Of a stretch of DNA of 64,000 nt, positions 26,168 through 34,245 are shown piece by piece. The stretch covers positions 186,001-250,000 of the forward strand of contig JAZGFB010000047.1 of assembly GCA_036479015.1 (NCBI GenBank), read 5' to 3'. The DNA comes from NVTR01 sp036479015 (GTDB lineage Bacteria; Pseudomonadota; Alphaproteobacteria; Rhodobacterales; Rhodobacteraceae). The notes beneath the pieces are model-generated. The model was not told the origin of the DNA, did no database searches, and saw only the letters and a program-made list of their open reading frames with translations. Numbering within the stretch: position 1 is the stretch's first letter; every line of letters begins with the position of its first letter. The translations under genes and the position numbers were made by a program.

Positions 26168-26260
26168 AGGCAGTGACCGGCAGGCATAATATAGTGGGCG
26201 CTTGGATGATTAAACCCTCCAAGACGCCGCTCACCAGACATCACCATACGCCTCAGCGAT

Positions 26261-27103
26261 CTACTCTGAACCGGTAAATCCGCACTGCCTTTGCTCGGTC
26301 CCGATCTGCTTGGTAAGACGAATGGCGTTTTCGGCGTATGCTTGCGTTACAGAACCACTTGTCACGGTTTTATCACGCAACACACTGACGTCTTCACACA
26401 GGTGAAACACCAGCGGATGCGGCGATTTCGTGGTGCCTGCTTTTGGCGCAATCCAATACACCACATCTAAACCATCCGGATTTTCAGCGCTCTTGGTTGA
26501 CTCTGCAACCGCTTGCGAATCCCGGGCAATTTCCTGGGCTTGGGCGGCAACTTCAGGTGAGCACGACGTGGTTGGCTCATTGGCTTTGATCTGAGCGGCA
26601 CACGCGCCCATGTCTTGGGTATACTGCTCGGTTGATGGTGGTGTGAAATCCACCCCAATAACTGTGGCAAGCAACGCCAGCGCAACGCCGACACCGCCTG
26701 CAATCTTTTTATTCTTTGGATCCATATCCTTGTCCAAAAAGATCAAGGCAAGCAGCGGCAAAAAGGCAATTATAGTGATCAACGCCCCCAGCTGGTTTTG
26801 AACAAAGAATTTGACCTTCTCAGCCCTGGTCGCCGGGTCGTGTTTGTTGGCAGCTTTCCAAAACAGATTACCCGCAATCGCGAAAACCGCGATCACAACC
26901 AAGATACCTATCAGCAAGACCAGATTGCCCTCATCAAACTTATTCTTAAGCAGCAAAACAATGCCTGCAACCTCAGTCCCAATAGCCACAAACCATGCGA
27001 GGGCCGCATAAATCCGCAGTTTCTTGGCCTTGGACTGTTGATCCTGCGTCGCTTGCCAAGCTTTGGTGATGTCTGCGTTCTGGGTTGGATCATCTTTGGT
27101 CAT
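26261..27103 (-). CDS. Unrecognised membrane protein with a Cys-containing C-terminal domain
   Basis: A 280-residue protein starting MTKDDPTQNADITKAWQA, with GAGGG before the ATG. An N-terminal cytoplasmic-looking stretch is followed by four hydrophobic helices (about 30-52, 58-82, 103-124 and 134-154). The C-terminal domain (about 155-280) is polar and has five cysteines, with VYWIAPKAG, VFHLCEDVS and RQCGFTG as the most family-like stretches. I do not recognise the family. It is alone on its strand between purF and an SDR gene, and copies of an intergenic repeat lie on both sides. Its codon use looks less GC-rich than its neighbours, hinting at later acquisition. Confidence 0.75.
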   Translation of the reverse strand: MTKDDPTQNADITKAWQATQDQQSKAKKLRIYAALAWFVAIGTEVAGIVLLLKNKFDEGNLVLLIGILVVIAVFAIAGNLFWKAANKHDPATRAEKVKFFVQNQLGALITIIAFLPLLALIFLDKDMDPKNKKIAGGVGVALALLATVIGVDFTPPSTEQYTQDMGACAAQIKANEPTTSCSPEVAAQAQEIARDSQAVAESTKSAENPDGLDVVYWIAPKAGTTKSPHPLVFHLCEDVSVLRDKTVTSGSVTQAYAENAIRLTKQIGTEQRQCGFTGSE

Positions 27104-27299
27104 GTTGGTCCCTCTTGTGTGTTGCGCCACTACCCGACCACCTTGGGGCACACATATTGCTGCCGTACAAACCGTTGATCAAGCTGGCTTTGCCGATTGG
27201 TTAACATGTATTGTACTGGATGCGAACCCTCGCTTGGCCAACGCACTCCGGGTTGAATACATGCCTTCATATGAAATCCGATTTCCTATCACTTTTGCC

Positions 27300-27372
27300 T
27301 AAATATCCCCGCCGGAGGCCTCCGATTTTTCGCAGAAAAATCGCCCCGCGACGCGACGCAGTCGCGGCGCAA
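27300..27372. repeat. Two-hairpin intergenic repeat, copy 2
   Basis: 70 of 73 positions match copy 1 (9738-9810). The first hairpin is identical. In the second hairpin (27352-27366, CGCGAC-GCA-GTCGCG) one G-C pair is replaced by A-T through changes on both arms, so pairing is kept. It lies in the 351-bp gap (27104-27454) before an SDR gene; the rest of the gap shows only the 12-bp duplication listed next. Confidence 0.8.
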
Positions 27373-27392
27373 CTGTTGGCGCAACTGTTGGC
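27369..27392 (+). repeat. Tandem duplication of 12 bp
   Basis: GCAACTGTTGGC occurs twice in direct succession (27369-27380 and 27381-27392), starting within the end of the intergenic repeat. Confidence 0.8.
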
Positions 27393-27454
27393 ACTGTGTT
27401 CTCTTGCCACCCGCCACCTTGACGCCACCGCAAAACATGCGCAAAACCCGCCCC

Positions 27455-28102
27455 ATGACAGACCAAAAAATCGCCCTCATCACCGGTGCCTCGCGCGGCC
27501 TTGGTGCCGCCTTTGCCCAGGCCCTTGCCGCCGATCACCACATCGTCGCTGTTGCCAAAACCACCGGCGCGCTGGAAGAACTGGATGATCGCATTCAGGC
27601 CGCAGGCGGTGCTGCCACCCTGGCCCCGATGGACATCACCAACCCGCAAGCAATGGCCCAACTGTGCCGCTCAATCTATGACCGATGGGGCAAGCTTGAC
27701 ACCTGGGTGCATGCCGCCATCCACGCAGCACCCCTGTCACCAACACCCCATATGGACACCAAAGATCTGGCCAAATCCCTGGCCATTAACGTCACCGCCA
27801 CCGCGACGCTGATCCAAATGATCGAACCCTTGCTTAATCAATCCAAAATCGGGCAAGCGGTGTTTTTTGATGACCCGCGCGCTGGCGACAAGTTTTTCGG
27901 CAGCTACGGTGCCTCCAAAGCTGCACAGATCGCGCTGGCCACGTCCTGGGCCGCCGAAACAGCCAAAATCGGCCCCCGCATTCACATCTTGCAACCCGCC
28001 CCGATGCCCACAGGCACCCGCGCCAGGTTTCACCCCGGCGAAGATCGTGACCAACTGGCCAGCCCCAAAGATGAAGCAAGCCGCCTAATGCGGCACCTTT
28101 AA
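27455..28102 (+). CDS. SDR family NAD(P)-dependent oxidoreductase
   Basis: A 215-residue short-chain dehydrogenase with the cofactor motif TGASRGLGAAFA and the active-site Tyr and Lys in SYGASKAA; the sequence between them has HAAIHAAP where NNAG is usual. This resembles the YciK-like group, but the substrate is unknown. The start at 27455 (MTDQKIALITGASRG) gives the usual short N-terminus; an ATG six codons upstream is possible. Confidence 0.82.
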   Translation: MTDQKIALITGASRGLGAAFAQALAADHHIVAVAKTTGALEELDDRIQAAGGAATLAPMDITNPQAMAQLCRSIYDRWGKLDTWVHAAIHAAPLSPTPHMDTKDLAKSLAINVTATATLIQMIEPLLNQSKIGQAVFFDDPRAGDKFFGSYGASKAAQIALATSWAAETAKIGPRIHILQPAPMPTGTRARFHPGEDRDQLASPKDEASRLMRHL

Positions 28103-28211
28103 GCGGCGCGCAGGCTGGGCATCAAACCAGCCCCGCTCATTTAACGCCAATTCGCCTGCCCCACTTGCCGCGCCGCCCAAGCTCGCTTATTCAAAGCTAA
28201 AAGGCAGGCAT

Positions 28212-28994
28212 ATGAAAATTCTGGTCACCAATGATGACGGTATAAATGCCCCCGGGCTTGTGACGCTTGAACGTATCGCCCAGGAAATAGCCGGCCCCGA
28301 TGGCCAGGTCTGGACAGTGGCACCCGCCTTTGAACAATCTGGCGTAGGCCATTGTATCAGCTACACAAAACCGATGATGATTGCCCAGATTTCTGACCGC
28401 CGCTTCGCCGCCGAAGGCTCGCCCGCCGACTGCGTTTTGGCCGCGCTGTGTGACATTCTGCCTGAACGCCCTGATCTGGTTCTGTCGGGCATCAACCGCG
28501 GCAACAACGCCGCAGAAAACACACTTTACTCCGGCACCATCGGCGCCGCAATTGAGGCCGCACTGCAAGGCCTTCCCGCCATTGCCCTGTCGCAATTTAT
28601 GGGCCCCGACAACTGCGATTTGGATGACCCATTTGAAGCAGCCGCCGCCACCGGCGCCGACCTCATTCGCCATATGTTGGAAAACGCCATCTGGGACAAA
28701 GCCGATTACCGCCTGTTTTATAACGTAAATTTCCCACCCCTTCCCGCCGCTAAGGTAAAAGGTCACCGGGTGGTCGCCCAAGGCTTTCGGCGCGAAACAT
28801 TTTTCGGGGTTGATGCGCGCCAGTCCCCAACCGGGCGAAAATACCTGTGGATCAAAGGCGGCCCCCAACACCTGCCAACCGGGCCCAACACCGATGTTAC
28901 CGCCAATTTGGACGGCTACACATCCATCACGCCAATGCGCTGCGATCTAACGGCCCATGACACCTTAAAAACCCTCAAAGGCCAACTAAAATGA
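28212..28994 (+). CDS. surE: 5'/3'-nucleotidase SurE
   Basis: Metal-dependent phosphatase acting on nucleoside monophosphates, linked to stationary-phase survival. The 260-residue protein has the metal motif ILVTNDDGINAPG at the N-terminus, SGINRGNNAAENTLYSGT and YNVNFP. It overlaps pcm by four bases (ATGA), in the classic surE-pcm-nlpD order. Confidence 0.96.
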   Translation: MKILVTNDDGINAPGLVTLERIAQEIAGPDGQVWTVAPAFEQSGVGHCISYTKPMMIAQISDRRFAAEGSPADCVLAALCDILPERPDLVLSGINRGNNAAENTLYSGTIGAAIEAALQGLPAIALSQFMGPDNCDLDDPFEAAAATGADLIRHMLENAIWDKADYRLFYNVNFPPLPAAKVKGHRVVAQGFRRETFFGVDARQSPTGRKYLWIKGGPQHLPTGPNTDVTANLDGYTSITPMRCDLTAHDTLKTLKGQLK

Positions 28995-29635
28995 CCGATC
29001 AGCTGGCCGAACGAAAAATGCAATTTTTGTTTGCCCTGCGCTCAAAAGGCGTGCGCGACAAACGCGTGCTTGAAGCCATGGAAAAAATTGACCGCGGCCC
29101 CTATATCCGCGGTTTATTTTCCGAACGCGCCTATGAAGACATGCCGCTGCCCATTGCTTGCGGCCAAACCATCAGCCAGCCCTCAATCGTCGGCCTCATG
29201 ACTCAGGCGCTTGATCCGCAGCCCCGCGATAAGGTGCTAGAGGTGGGAACCGGGTCCGGCTATCAGGCCGCAATCCTTAGCCAACTGGTGCGCCGGGTGT
29301 ACACCGTTGACCGCCACCGCCGCCTGGTCATCCAAGCTAAGGCATTGTTTGAAAACCAAGATCTGTCAAACATCACCGCCTTCACCGCCGATGGCAGCCA
29401 CGGGTTGCCTGATCAGGCGCCGTTTGATCGCATCATCGTCACCGCCGCCGCAGAAGACCCCCCCGGTCCGCTATTGGCGCAGCTTAAAATTGGCGGTATC
29501 ATGGTTGTGCCGGTTGGGCAGTCAGACACGGTACAAAGCCTGATAAAGGTCACCCGCACTGAAACCGGTTACGATTACGAAGAACTGTGCCCAGTACGTT
29601 TCGTCCCCCTGCTCGAAGGGCTGGGGCAAGAATAG
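28991..29635 (+). CDS. pcm: Protein-L-isoaspartate O-methyltransferase
   Basis: Repairs isoaspartyl residues in aged proteins with SAM. The 214-residue protein has the family motifs PIACGQTISQPSIV, VLEVGTGSGYQAAIL and DRIIVTAAAEDPP. Translationally coupled to surE. Confidence 0.96.
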   Translation: MTDQLAERKMQFLFALRSKGVRDKRVLEAMEKIDRGPYIRGLFSERAYEDMPLPIACGQTISQPSIVGLMTQALDPQPRDKVLEVGTGSGYQAAILSQLVRRVYTVDRHRRLVIQAKALFENQDLSNITAFTADGSHGLPDQAPFDRIIVTAAAEDPPGPLLAQLKIGGIMVVPVGQSDTVQSLIKVTRTETGYDYEELCPVRFVPLLEGLGQE

Positions 29636-29704
29636 CACCGCGCAAAGCGGCCAAAACGGCCTGAAAAACAAGGGCTGATGATGTAATGATTTGAGGAATT
29701 GAAT

Positions 29705-30859
29705 ATGGGTAATCAACTGCGCCGCAAAGTATTTGTCAGCTTGATTGGCAGCACTGTTATTTTTCTTGCCAGCTGTGATAAACCGCTAGATTTTGACCTG
29801 CGTGGCCTTGGCGACGGCTTCAACACCAGCGACGCCGCAAGACAGGTCACCGCGACCCGCCCCCAGGCCGATGATCGCGGGGTCATTTCTTACCCCAACT
29901 ATCAGGTCGTCGTGGCCCGCCCCGGTGATCGTCTGGCCGATATTTCGGCCCGCATTGGCATCTCGGCGCAGGAACTTGGCAGCTATAACGGCATAAGCCA
30001 GGACGTTGTTTTGAAAGCAAACGAAGTGGTCGCCCTGCCAAGGCGGGTTGAAGAACCCTCCCCCCAAACCGGCGCGCTTGGCACTGGGCCAATTCTTCCG
30101 GGCAGTGAAATTGACATCACCAGCCTGGCCGGCAACGCAATTGAGCGCGCCGGAAACACGGACCAAACCGCCAGCAACACCACGGCCCAAACCGGGGTCG
30201 AACCCATCCGGCACAAAGTTCAGCAGGGTGAAACCGCGTTTTCAATTGCACGCATTTACAACATATCAGTGCGGTCCCTGTCAGAATGGAACGGCCTTGG
30301 CCCCGATCTGTCCGTACGCTCAGGCCAGTTCTTGCTCATCCCGGTGGTGTTGGACACAGCCCAATCCGATGATCAAACATCAACACCCGGCCAGGGCACG
30401 CTCACCCCAGTCCCCCCAAGTGCGGCCACCGCCCTGCCTGATCCGGCCGAAACCACACCAGCAGCCGCGCCACCGTCGCCTGATTTGGGCAGCAACCAAA
30501 CCGCTGACACAGCCCAATTGGCAATGCCCACCGACGGCAAGATTATCCGCACCTATGTTAAGGGTAAAAACGACGGCATAGACATCGCCGCCCCGGCCGG
30601 AACACCGGTATTTGCAGCGGCTGACGGCACGGTTGCGGCCATAACCCGCGACACCGGACAAGTGCCCATACTGGTGCTTAAACACGCCAACAACCTGTTA
30701 ACGGTTTACGCAGGCGTTGCAGGGCTAAAGGTCGAAAAAGGCGCCAAAGTTAAACGCGGCCAAAAGATTGCCGAAATCCGCGCATCTGAGCCCAGCTTTT
30801 TACACTTCGAAGTCCGCAAAGGCCTGAACAGCGTCGATCCGATGCAATATTTGAACTAG
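29705..30859 (+). CDS. nlpD: NlpD-like LysM/M23 lipoprotein, probably a non-enzymatic amidase activator
   Basis: A 384-residue lipoprotein (lipobox LASC, Cys24) with two LysM peptidoglycan-binding domains (about 60-110 and 166-215), a Pro/Thr/Ala-rich linker and a C-terminal LytM (M23) domain (about 275-384). The zinc ligands are mostly lost: the first His is replaced in NDGIDIAAP, the second motif reads YAGVAGL, and the HxH motif is FLHFEV. Degenerate LytM domains in E. coli NlpD and EnvC activate cell-wall amidases without cutting, and the same is likely here. ATG at 29705 follows GAGGA. It ends two bases before the end of the convergent DUF815 gene. Confidence 0.9.
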   Translation: MGNQLRRKVFVSLIGSTVIFLASCDKPLDFDLRGLGDGFNTSDAARQVTATRPQADDRGVISYPNYQVVVARPGDRLADISARIGISAQELGSYNGISQDVVLKANEVVALPRRVEEPSPQTGALGTGPILPGSEIDITSLAGNAIERAGNTDQTASNTTAQTGVEPIRHKVQQGETAFSIARIYNISVRSLSEWNGLGPDLSVRSGQFLLIPVVLDTAQSDDQTSTPGQGTLTPVPPSAATALPDPAETTPAAAPPSPDLGSNQTADTAQLAMPTDGKIIRTYVKGKNDGIDIAAPAGTPVFAAADGTVAAITRDTGQVPILVLKHANNLLTVYAGVAGLKVEKGAKVKRGQKIAEIRASEPSFLHFEVRKGLNSVDPMQYLN

Positions 30860-30861
30860 GC

Positions 30862-31701
30862 TCAGACCTGAACGCCAAGCCGACCGGCCAGATCAACAAA
30901 AAATTGCCAGGCAACCCTGCCCGAGCGCGCGCCCCGGGTTGCCTGCCATTCAATGGCCTCGGCCCGTAATGTATGCGGCTCAACAACCACACCATAGGCG
31001 TCGCAATAGCGCTGTATCATTTCCAGGTATTCATCCTGGCTGCAACTGTGGAACCCGACCCAAAGCCCAAACCTGTCAGACAGGGAAACCTTTTCCTCAA
31101 CCGCTTCAGAGGCCGAAATCGCCGTTGAGCTTTCATTTTCGATCATGTCACGCGGCATCAGGTGGCGGCGGTTCGACGTGGCATATAGCACCACATTGTC
31201 AGGCCGACCCGCAATGCCGCCATCCAGCACCGCCTTAAGCGACTTGTAATGCTGGTCATCATGGGAAAATGACAGGTCATCGCAAAACAGAATAAACCGA
31301 TGCTTAGACCCACGTAATTGCGACAGCAACGCCCCAATCGATGGCAGGTCTTCGCGCTGAATTTCCACCAGCTTCAGCTGGTTTTCCCGGTCCGTCACCG
31401 TGGCATGCACCGCCTTGACCAGCGATGACTTTCCCATGCCCCGCGCCCCCCAAAGCAGCGCATTATTTGCCCGCAATCCTTGGGCAAACTGCCGGGTATT
31501 GGCTAGCAGCGTGTCGCGTGCCGGGTCGATCCCGACCAGCAGATCAATATCCACCCGATTAACCGTATCAACCGCCACCAAACGGCCGCCATCGGCCTGC
31601 CACACAAACGCATCAGCAACCGACAGATCGGCGGCTTGTGCAGGCACGGGCGACAGGCGTTCCAGCGCGTCCGCAATCCGCTCCAGCGCGTCTTGGTTCA
31701 T
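30862..31701 (-). CDS. ATP-binding protein of the DUF815 family
   Basis: A 279-residue AAA-like P-loop protein with Walker A WGARGMGKSSLVK, a Walker B-like FILFCDDLSF and LYATSNRRHLMP, typical of DUF815. The biochemical role is unknown. It overlaps tatC by four bases and so is the last gene of a tatA-tatB-tatC-DUF815 operon. Confidence 0.9.
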   Translation of the reverse strand: MNQDALERIADALERLSPVPAQAADLSVADAFVWQADGGRLVAVDTVNRVDIDLLVGIDPARDTLLANTRQFAQGLRANNALLWGARGMGKSSLVKAVHATVTDRENQLKLVEIQREDLPSIGALLSQLRGSKHRFILFCDDLSFSHDDQHYKSLKAVLDGGIAGRPDNVVLYATSNRRHLMPRDMIENESSTAISASEAVEEKVSLSDRFGLWVGFHSCSQDEYLEMIQRYCDAYGVVVEPHTLRAEAIEWQATRGARSGRVAWQFFVDLAGRLGVQV

Positions 31702-32573
31702 GCCAAAGTGTCCTTGTCCTCATCATAGTCATCATCGTCGTCGTCCAACAGCCCCTCGGCGCGCAGCTTGGCATTGCGGGTCTTTTCCACACGCTGGACC
31801 AGTTGAATTGAAATTTCATACAGCCCGTAAACCACCACGAACAAAATGATCTGGGTGATCACATCGGGTGGCGTCACAATCGCTGCCAACAGCAAAATGG
31901 CAACAACCGCGTATTTGCGCACATTGCGCAAGCCTTCCGCGCTGACCAGCCCGGCTTTGCCCATCAGCGTCAGCAATACCGGCAGCTGAAAACACAGCCC
32001 AAAGGCCACTATAAACTTAATCGACAGGCGCAAATATTCCTGCACCGAACCCTGAAAATCCACCGACGCCACAACGCTGCCCGTGCCATCCGCAGTTTGC
32101 TCACCCAGCTGTTGAAAGCCTAAGAAAAAGTCAAACGCCAGCGGCATAACCACATAAAATGCAAACGACGCCCCCAGCAGAAACATGATCGGTGACGCCA
32201 GCATAAACGGCAAAAACGCACCGCGTTCCTTTTTGTACAGACCCGGCGCCACAAACCGCCACAACTGATAGCTGATATAGGGAAATGACAGCACCAAACC
32301 GCCAAACAGCGAAATCGATATGGCAACAAAAAAGCCCTCTTGCAGCTTAATCAATATCAGCCCGCAATCGGGTTGACCACGTTCGGCCATGGCACTGCAC
32401 AGCGGATCAGTCAGGAAATTAAAGATCGGGTTCCAAACCGTAAAGCAGATGATCATGCCAATGATAAAGGCCACCGCCGAATGGATCAGCCGGTTGCGCA
32501 ATTCTGTAAGATGCTCGATCAAGGGTGCCGAGCTGCTTTCAACTTCGTCTTTATCTGTATCAGTATCGGTCAT
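31698..32573 (-). CDS. tatC: Sec-independent translocase TatC
   Basis: Signal-peptide receptor of the twin-arginine pathway, in the inner membrane. The 291-residue protein has six helices, the N-terminal motif PLIEHLTELRNRLIHS with the conserved Glu, and FGLCFQLPVLLTLMG. An insert between helices contains GEQTADGTGSVVAS. The C-terminus ends in a strongly acidic tail, LLDDDDDDYDEDKDTLA, opposite in charge to the TatB tail. Starts within the tatB stop. Confidence 0.96.
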   Translation of the reverse strand: MTDTDTDKDEVESSSAPLIEHLTELRNRLIHSAVAFIIGMIICFTVWNPIFNFLTDPLCSAMAERGQPDCGLILIKLQEGFFVAISISLFGGLVLSFPYISYQLWRFVAPGLYKKERGAFLPFMLASPIMFLLGASFAFYVVMPLAFDFFLGFQQLGEQTADGTGSVVASVDFQGSVQEYLRLSIKFIVAFGLCFQLPVLLTLMGKAGLVSAEGLRNVRKYAVVAILLLAAIVTPPDVITQIILFVVVYGLYEISIQLVQRVEKTRNAKLRAEGLLDDDDDDYDEDKDTLA

Positions 32574-33160
32574 TTCTGGGCCTTACTTGCAGGCTTTTTG
32601 GCCGCCGGTTTCTTAGCACTGGGCTTCTTGGCCGGTGCCGCTTTTGCAGCCGCCTTACCCGCAGCGGGTTTTTTCGCCGCCGGCTTCTTGGCTTTAGGCT
32701 TGGGTTTGGCTTTGGGCGCTTTAGCCGCCGCTTTGCCAGCAGCAGCTTTAGCCTTGGCTTCCCTGGCCAGACGCTCACTGGCCTTTTTCGCCGTTGCTTC
32801 ACGAATTTTGCGGGCCGCCTCTGCCCTTTCTTCGGTAAACGCCGCCGTTTCAGGGCTTTTTGGGGCTGTCCCCGTCTTGGCCATCGGGTCCCAGCTTTCA
32901 AACTTGCTGGCCGCGTCCTTGATCTTATCAAGCCCCAGGTTCTTAGCAGAGGTCATGTTTTTCAGATCTTTTGCCACATCACCGACGCCGCTTTCATCAG
33001 CCGCATCTTCCATTGCCCTTGAAAATTCGCGGGCCATTGCACGCGCCTTGGCGGTGAACCGACCAAGTGTGCGAAACATGCCGGGCAGGTCTTTGGGACC
33101 AACCACGATCAATGCCACCACCCCAATTACAAGCAGTTCTGTCCAGCCGATGTCAAACAT
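32570..33160 (-). CDS. tatB: Sec-independent translocase TatB
   Basis: Forms the substrate-receptor complex with TatC. The 196-residue protein starts with the TatB membrane helix and hinge (MFDIGWTELLVIGVVALIVV, then GPKDLP) and an amphipathic helix. Its last 80 residues are Ala/Lys/Pro repeats such as KKPAAKKPA, longer and more basic than in E. coli. Confidence 0.95.
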   Translation of the reverse strand: MFDIGWTELLVIGVVALIVVGPKDLPGMFRTLGRFTAKARAMAREFSRAMEDAADESGVGDVAKDLKNMTSAKNLGLDKIKDAASKFESWDPMAKTGTAPKSPETAAFTEERAEAARKIREATAKKASERLAREAKAKAAAGKAAAKAPKAKPKPKAKKPAAKKPAAGKAAAKAAPAKKPSAKKPAAKKPASKAQK

Positions 33161-33189
33161 GTGCTTTGCTACCCCTTAAAGAAAAGCGA

Positions 33190-33402
33190 TCAGACTTTGT
33201 CTTTATCTTCTTCCGGGGTGATGTCGCGGGCCGCTTCAACCTGTTCATCAAGTTCTTTCTTGCCCTCGTCAACGCCACGCTTAAACGACGTGATGCCTTT
33301 GCCAACTTCCCCCATAAGGGACGAAATTTTGCCGCGTCCAAACAACACAAGCACGACAACGGCGATAAGTAACAGGCCTGGAAGGCCAATATTATTAAGC
33401 AT
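33190..33402 (-). CDS. tatA: Sec-independent translocase TatA
   Basis: Pore-forming subunit of the Tat system. The 70-residue protein has the family sequence IGLPGLLLIAVVVLVLFGRG, then an amphipathic helix (KISSLMGEVGKGITSFKRG) and an acidic tail. First gene of tatABC, 29 bp before tatB. Confidence 0.95.
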   Translation of the reverse strand: MLNNIGLPGLLLIAVVVLVLFGRGKISSLMGEVGKGITSFKRGVDEGKKELDEQVEAARDITPEEDKDKV

Positions 33403-33562
33403 GGGTCTGTTCCTTCATTTGGCCGCGATCCTGCGGCGCGTTTGCGATCTTGGAAATTATGTAAGGAATTGTAGCAGCTTCTAAAAGTGCCAATCTCCTT
33501 TGTGATGCAATTTCCCAATAAATGCCCGTTGAACAAGCCAGCTTCGAACTCACAAATTCGAT

Positions 33563-33582
33563 ACTGACAAGTTTCTGTCAGT
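33563..33582. promoter_or_regulatory. Operator-like palindrome before the WYL-type regulator
   Basis: Perfect 7-bp arms, ACTGACA and TGTCAGT, are separated by six bases, ending 15 bp before the ATG at 33598. Arm centres are 13 bp apart. CTGACA-N6-TGTCAG palindromes fit autoregulatory sites of YafY-type regulators. A weak -10 (TAAACT, 33585-33590) would put transcription start on or near the ATG. Confidence 0.55.
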
Positions 33583-33597
33583 TGCTAAACTGCCCCC

Positions 33598-34245
33598 ATG
33601 ATAGAATCATTGGCCCATACTCCGGGTGGCCACCGCAAAGATCGCCTTGTTGCCCTGATCACCATGCTGCGTGACGGCGATGTGCACCGCGGTGCAGATC
33701 TGGCACTGGCCTTGGCCATATCAGAGCGCACGCTTTACCGGGACATGCAGGTTCTTACCCGCTCTGGCGTGCCCATCAAAGGCACCCGCGGCACCGGCTA
33801 TCAAATGACCGAACAGGTCACATTACCGGCCCTCAACCTGACCCTGCAAGAACTGGAAGCCCTGCATCTGGGTCTGGCCGTTATGACCGAAGCCGCAGAT
33901 GCCGATCTGCGCCTTAATGCGCGCCAGCTTGCCGCAAAAATTGACGCCGCCCTGCCCGAAACCGGCAGCACCCAAGCCACCGGTTGGGGGCTTGAAACCC
34001 ACCCGTTCGCCGACACATCGGCAGGCGTTAAACATGTGCCGGTCATTCGGGCGGCCATACGCGGCCAAAACGACCTGGCGCTGACATATCTGCAAGACAG
34101 CGGGGAAATTTCCAACGCGCTTATGACACCCCTGAAACTGGAATTTTGGGGCCGTATCTGGACAGCAACCATGTGGAACGAAACAGAGCAGAAACCACAA
34201 TTATTACGGCTGGACAGAATTCAGAGCATCGCCGGAAACACATAA
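33598..34245 (+). CDS. YafY-like HTH/WYL transcriptional regulator
   Basis: A 215-residue regulator with an N-terminal winged helix of the HTH_11/DeoR type (RKDRLVALITMLRDGDVHRG, then ISERTLYRDMQVL) and a C-terminal part (about 140-215) matching a WYL-type ligand domain (TPLKLEFWGRIWTATMW, then LLRLDRIQ), though shorter than usual. It ends inside the convergent ABC ATPase gene with a 25-bp overlap. No Shine-Dalgarno sequence precedes the ATG. Likely autorepressed through the palindrome just upstream; other targets unknown. Confidence 0.83.
   Translation: MIESLAHTPGGHRKDRLVALITMLRDGDVHRGADLALALAISERTLYRDMQVLTRSGVPIKGTRGTGYQMTEQVTLPALNLTLQELEALHLGLAVMTEAADADLRLNARQLAAKIDAALPETGSTQATGWGLETHPFADTSAGVKHVPVIRAAIRGQNDLALTYLQDSGEISNALMTPLKLEFWGRIWTATMWNETEQKPQLLRLDRIQSIAGNT

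Noticed and set aside
26014..26247. A 77-codon leftward frame after purF
   Set aside because: Runs through the degenerate repeat and the terminator hairpin; no ribosome site or protein-like sequence.
28197..28871. A 224-codon leftward frame opposite surE
   Set aside because: Shadow of the surE reading frame; no ribosome site and no recognisable domain.
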